6,914 bases of DNA, from assembly GCA_963725415.1 (NCBI GenBank), contig CAVRZY010000194.1:1-6914 (forward strand), given 5' to 3'. Numbering within the stretch: the stretch's first letter is position 1; every line of letters begins with the position of its first letter. Origin of the DNA: CAVRZY01 sp963725415. Lineage in GTDB: Bacteria; Acidobacteriota; Terriglobia; Bryobacterales; Bryobacteraceae. Of the stretch, positions 6,701 through 6,914 are shown piece after piece. A program made the position numbers and the translations under genes. The notes beneath the pieces are model-generated. The model made no database searches, was not told the DNA's origin, and saw nothing but the letters and a program-made list of their open reading frames with translations.

Positions 6701-6914
6701 ACCGGCTCTCCAGAATGTCCAGCTTCAGGCGGCTGGCCGCCTCGTGCCGTTCAAGAATCTCGCGGTGCGGCTGGCTTCTGAGGACAATGAAGACGGGAAC
6801 AACGCCGCCCGCTTGCGCGATGATCCGCAGCTTGGGACTGACCTTCTCGGTCCTCACTCGTAGCTCGGCCTCGTACAGCCGGCCCACATCCAAGGGCGTA
6901 GGTACCCGCAAATG
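3777..6914 (-). CDS. Multidomain S8 (subtilisin-like) secreted serine protease, 5' end outside the window
   Basis: At least 1,045 residues are encoded. The frame stays open to the window edge and the first possible start inside is only a TTG (6909-6911), so the true start and signal peptide lie upstream. Counting from that TTG: an I9-like propeptide about 36-165 with a long helical insertion; an S8 catalytic domain about 180-480 with D198 (AVMDTG), H241 (HGTHVAG), oxyanion N351 (SAGN) and S448 (GTSMAAP); a PPC-like beta domain about 505-610 (LTWNR, SDLDLFLY, DNVE); a CARDB/Ig-like domain about 615-715; a BACON-like domain about 720-805 (GGSATVSV, CTWSA, RTGTLTV); and a Solibacter-type C-terminal domain (TIGR03437) about 811-1044. 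The full triad predicts an active endopeptidase acting outside the cytoplasm. The C-terminal modules probably serve binding or surface placement, an inference. The stop is TAA at 3777-3779. Confidence 0.92.
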   Translation of the reverse strand, partial: HLRVPTPLDVGRLYEAELRVRTEKVSPKLRIIAQAGGVVPVFIVLRSQPHREILERHEAASRLKLDILESRYLELQRRTFAPEAELQQAEVELHEAALETRRAAFGEIVAEIGPEQEAIERLLTLLGAKNIRRYSAINMLAADVPASALDVLEPDPSVAEIAPIETQSAQLAVSVPSLGAPVFWSAGFTGVGESVAVMDTGVRTSHPAFSGLTIVGRVFLDYGKQDRCFADDATSPEDKQGHGTHVAGIVASRGALGWSNYWGLARGLGTLYNLKIGHTGVLNPVDGTCQPVGSDPRDVYAALQWAVQQAPWVKVFNYSYGVKATVDDDGFARMFDFFADTYGLTISVSAGNDGWSLLGFFEPLQVVGTPGIAYNVLTVAAMNTQSTVDRADDTVAAQSSRGPTVRGRKKPDLAAPGGRRDDFLGTSWAEGIYSAAYNSDVFIPLAGTSMAAPHIAASAALLRQAGVRDPMGIKALLLNTTDWLNWRNDQGWGYANLTRTFGQRNNVLTSTLSSGRVRLYKGLTNGLSYSTLTWNRSVYQTLTGGCLSDLDLFLYNGSSGALVSSSTSSIDNVEKAYATSYGPLVVNVTHWSQGSCRSPETFGLAFSEAGFAPAQGPALTVSCSAPATVTPAARFTVTCTVRNSGDLPGFAVGGPLDYVGSTGGASQDFGTITPNGSAVKSWLVTAPASPGSFSLRLEVKSESFGALFSASGDVTLSAGTPTCTFSVSPSSVSMPASGGSATVSVTSQSGCTWSAVSNVPWTTVTTGSTGSGTGTVGFSVAANSSSQARTGTLTVAGQMVTVYQAGAAIPVPSITAVVNAASFQPGMVPGGLATLYGKNLSRVSGIEEPGGVTSHKGVSVTVEGRQVPLLAVSNVGGQEQINFQVPFEFGVPAMARVEVNNNGSVGAVGNVPLLRVQPGIFEWVPQGSSIRCAAAVKVDGSVVSPSNPVSPGNAVSLFLTGMGPVLPVLRTGEPGPTKPPAVTWLQPTVAIGRVQAEVLFSGYAPAFLGLYQVNIVIPDAAPVGTVNLDVVVDGVPSQTSRIAVQ

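Noticed and set aside
6909..6911. TTG as the start codon of the protease
   Set aside because: The frame continues to the window edge, no signal peptide or ribosome site is seen at the TTG, and an exported S8 protease should have a leader. It is treated as partial.

Overview
The window is GC-rich and densely coded. It looks like Acidobacteriota DNA, most likely of the Solibacter/Bryobacter type. The strongest pointer is the last ~235 residues of the minus-strand protease: they carry the series VNAASFQPG, ATLYGKNLS, INFQVPFE, LFLTGMGPV, LYQVNIVIP. I recognise this as the Solibacter-type C-terminal domain (TIGR03437), which is abundant in that group. A Tat-exported enolase-superfamily protein and a LolA-like exported protein also fit. 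The assignment rests on pattern recognition, not on a search.

Left half, plus strand (56-3223): three tightly packed genes that read as one operon. (1) An enolase-superfamily protein of the D-mannonate dehydratase/RspA type, with a twin-arginine signal peptide. (2) A uroporphyrinogen-decarboxylase-fold protein of the methyltransferase-like branch, starting one base after the stop of gene 1. (3) A secreted LolA/outer-membrane-lipoprotein-sorting-like protein, whose Shine-Dalgarno sequence overlaps the stop of gene 2. Genes 1 and 3 are predicted to be exported and gene 2 has no signal, so the operon spans two compartments. A role in sugar-acid use is suggested by gene 1 only; no complete pathway is visible.

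Middle (3224-3776): the plus-strand operon meets a convergent minus-strand gene across ~50 bases that hold a two-copy 20-base-period direct repeat. That minus-strand gene encodes the C-terminal catalytic half of an isoprenylcysteine-methyltransferase-like membrane protein and seems to lack its N-terminal membrane part. Upstream of it lie ~100 bases of non-coding DNA with nested inverted repeats and four copies of a GAACC core.

Right half, minus strand (3777-6914): a large multidomain subtilisin-like (S8) secreted protease, open to the window edge, so its true start and signal peptide lie outside. Its order is a propeptide with a long helical insertion, the S8 catalytic domain, a PPC-like beta domain, a CARDB/Ig-like domain, a BACON-like domain and the Solibacter-type C-terminal domain.

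I see no RNA genes, CRISPR arrays, complete insertion sequences or defence systems. The most checkable oddities are a Lys in place of the catalytic Arg of the mannonate-dehydratase-like protein, the HSD variant of the HxC motif in the URO-D-like protein, the shortened methyltransferase and the structured spacer next to it.
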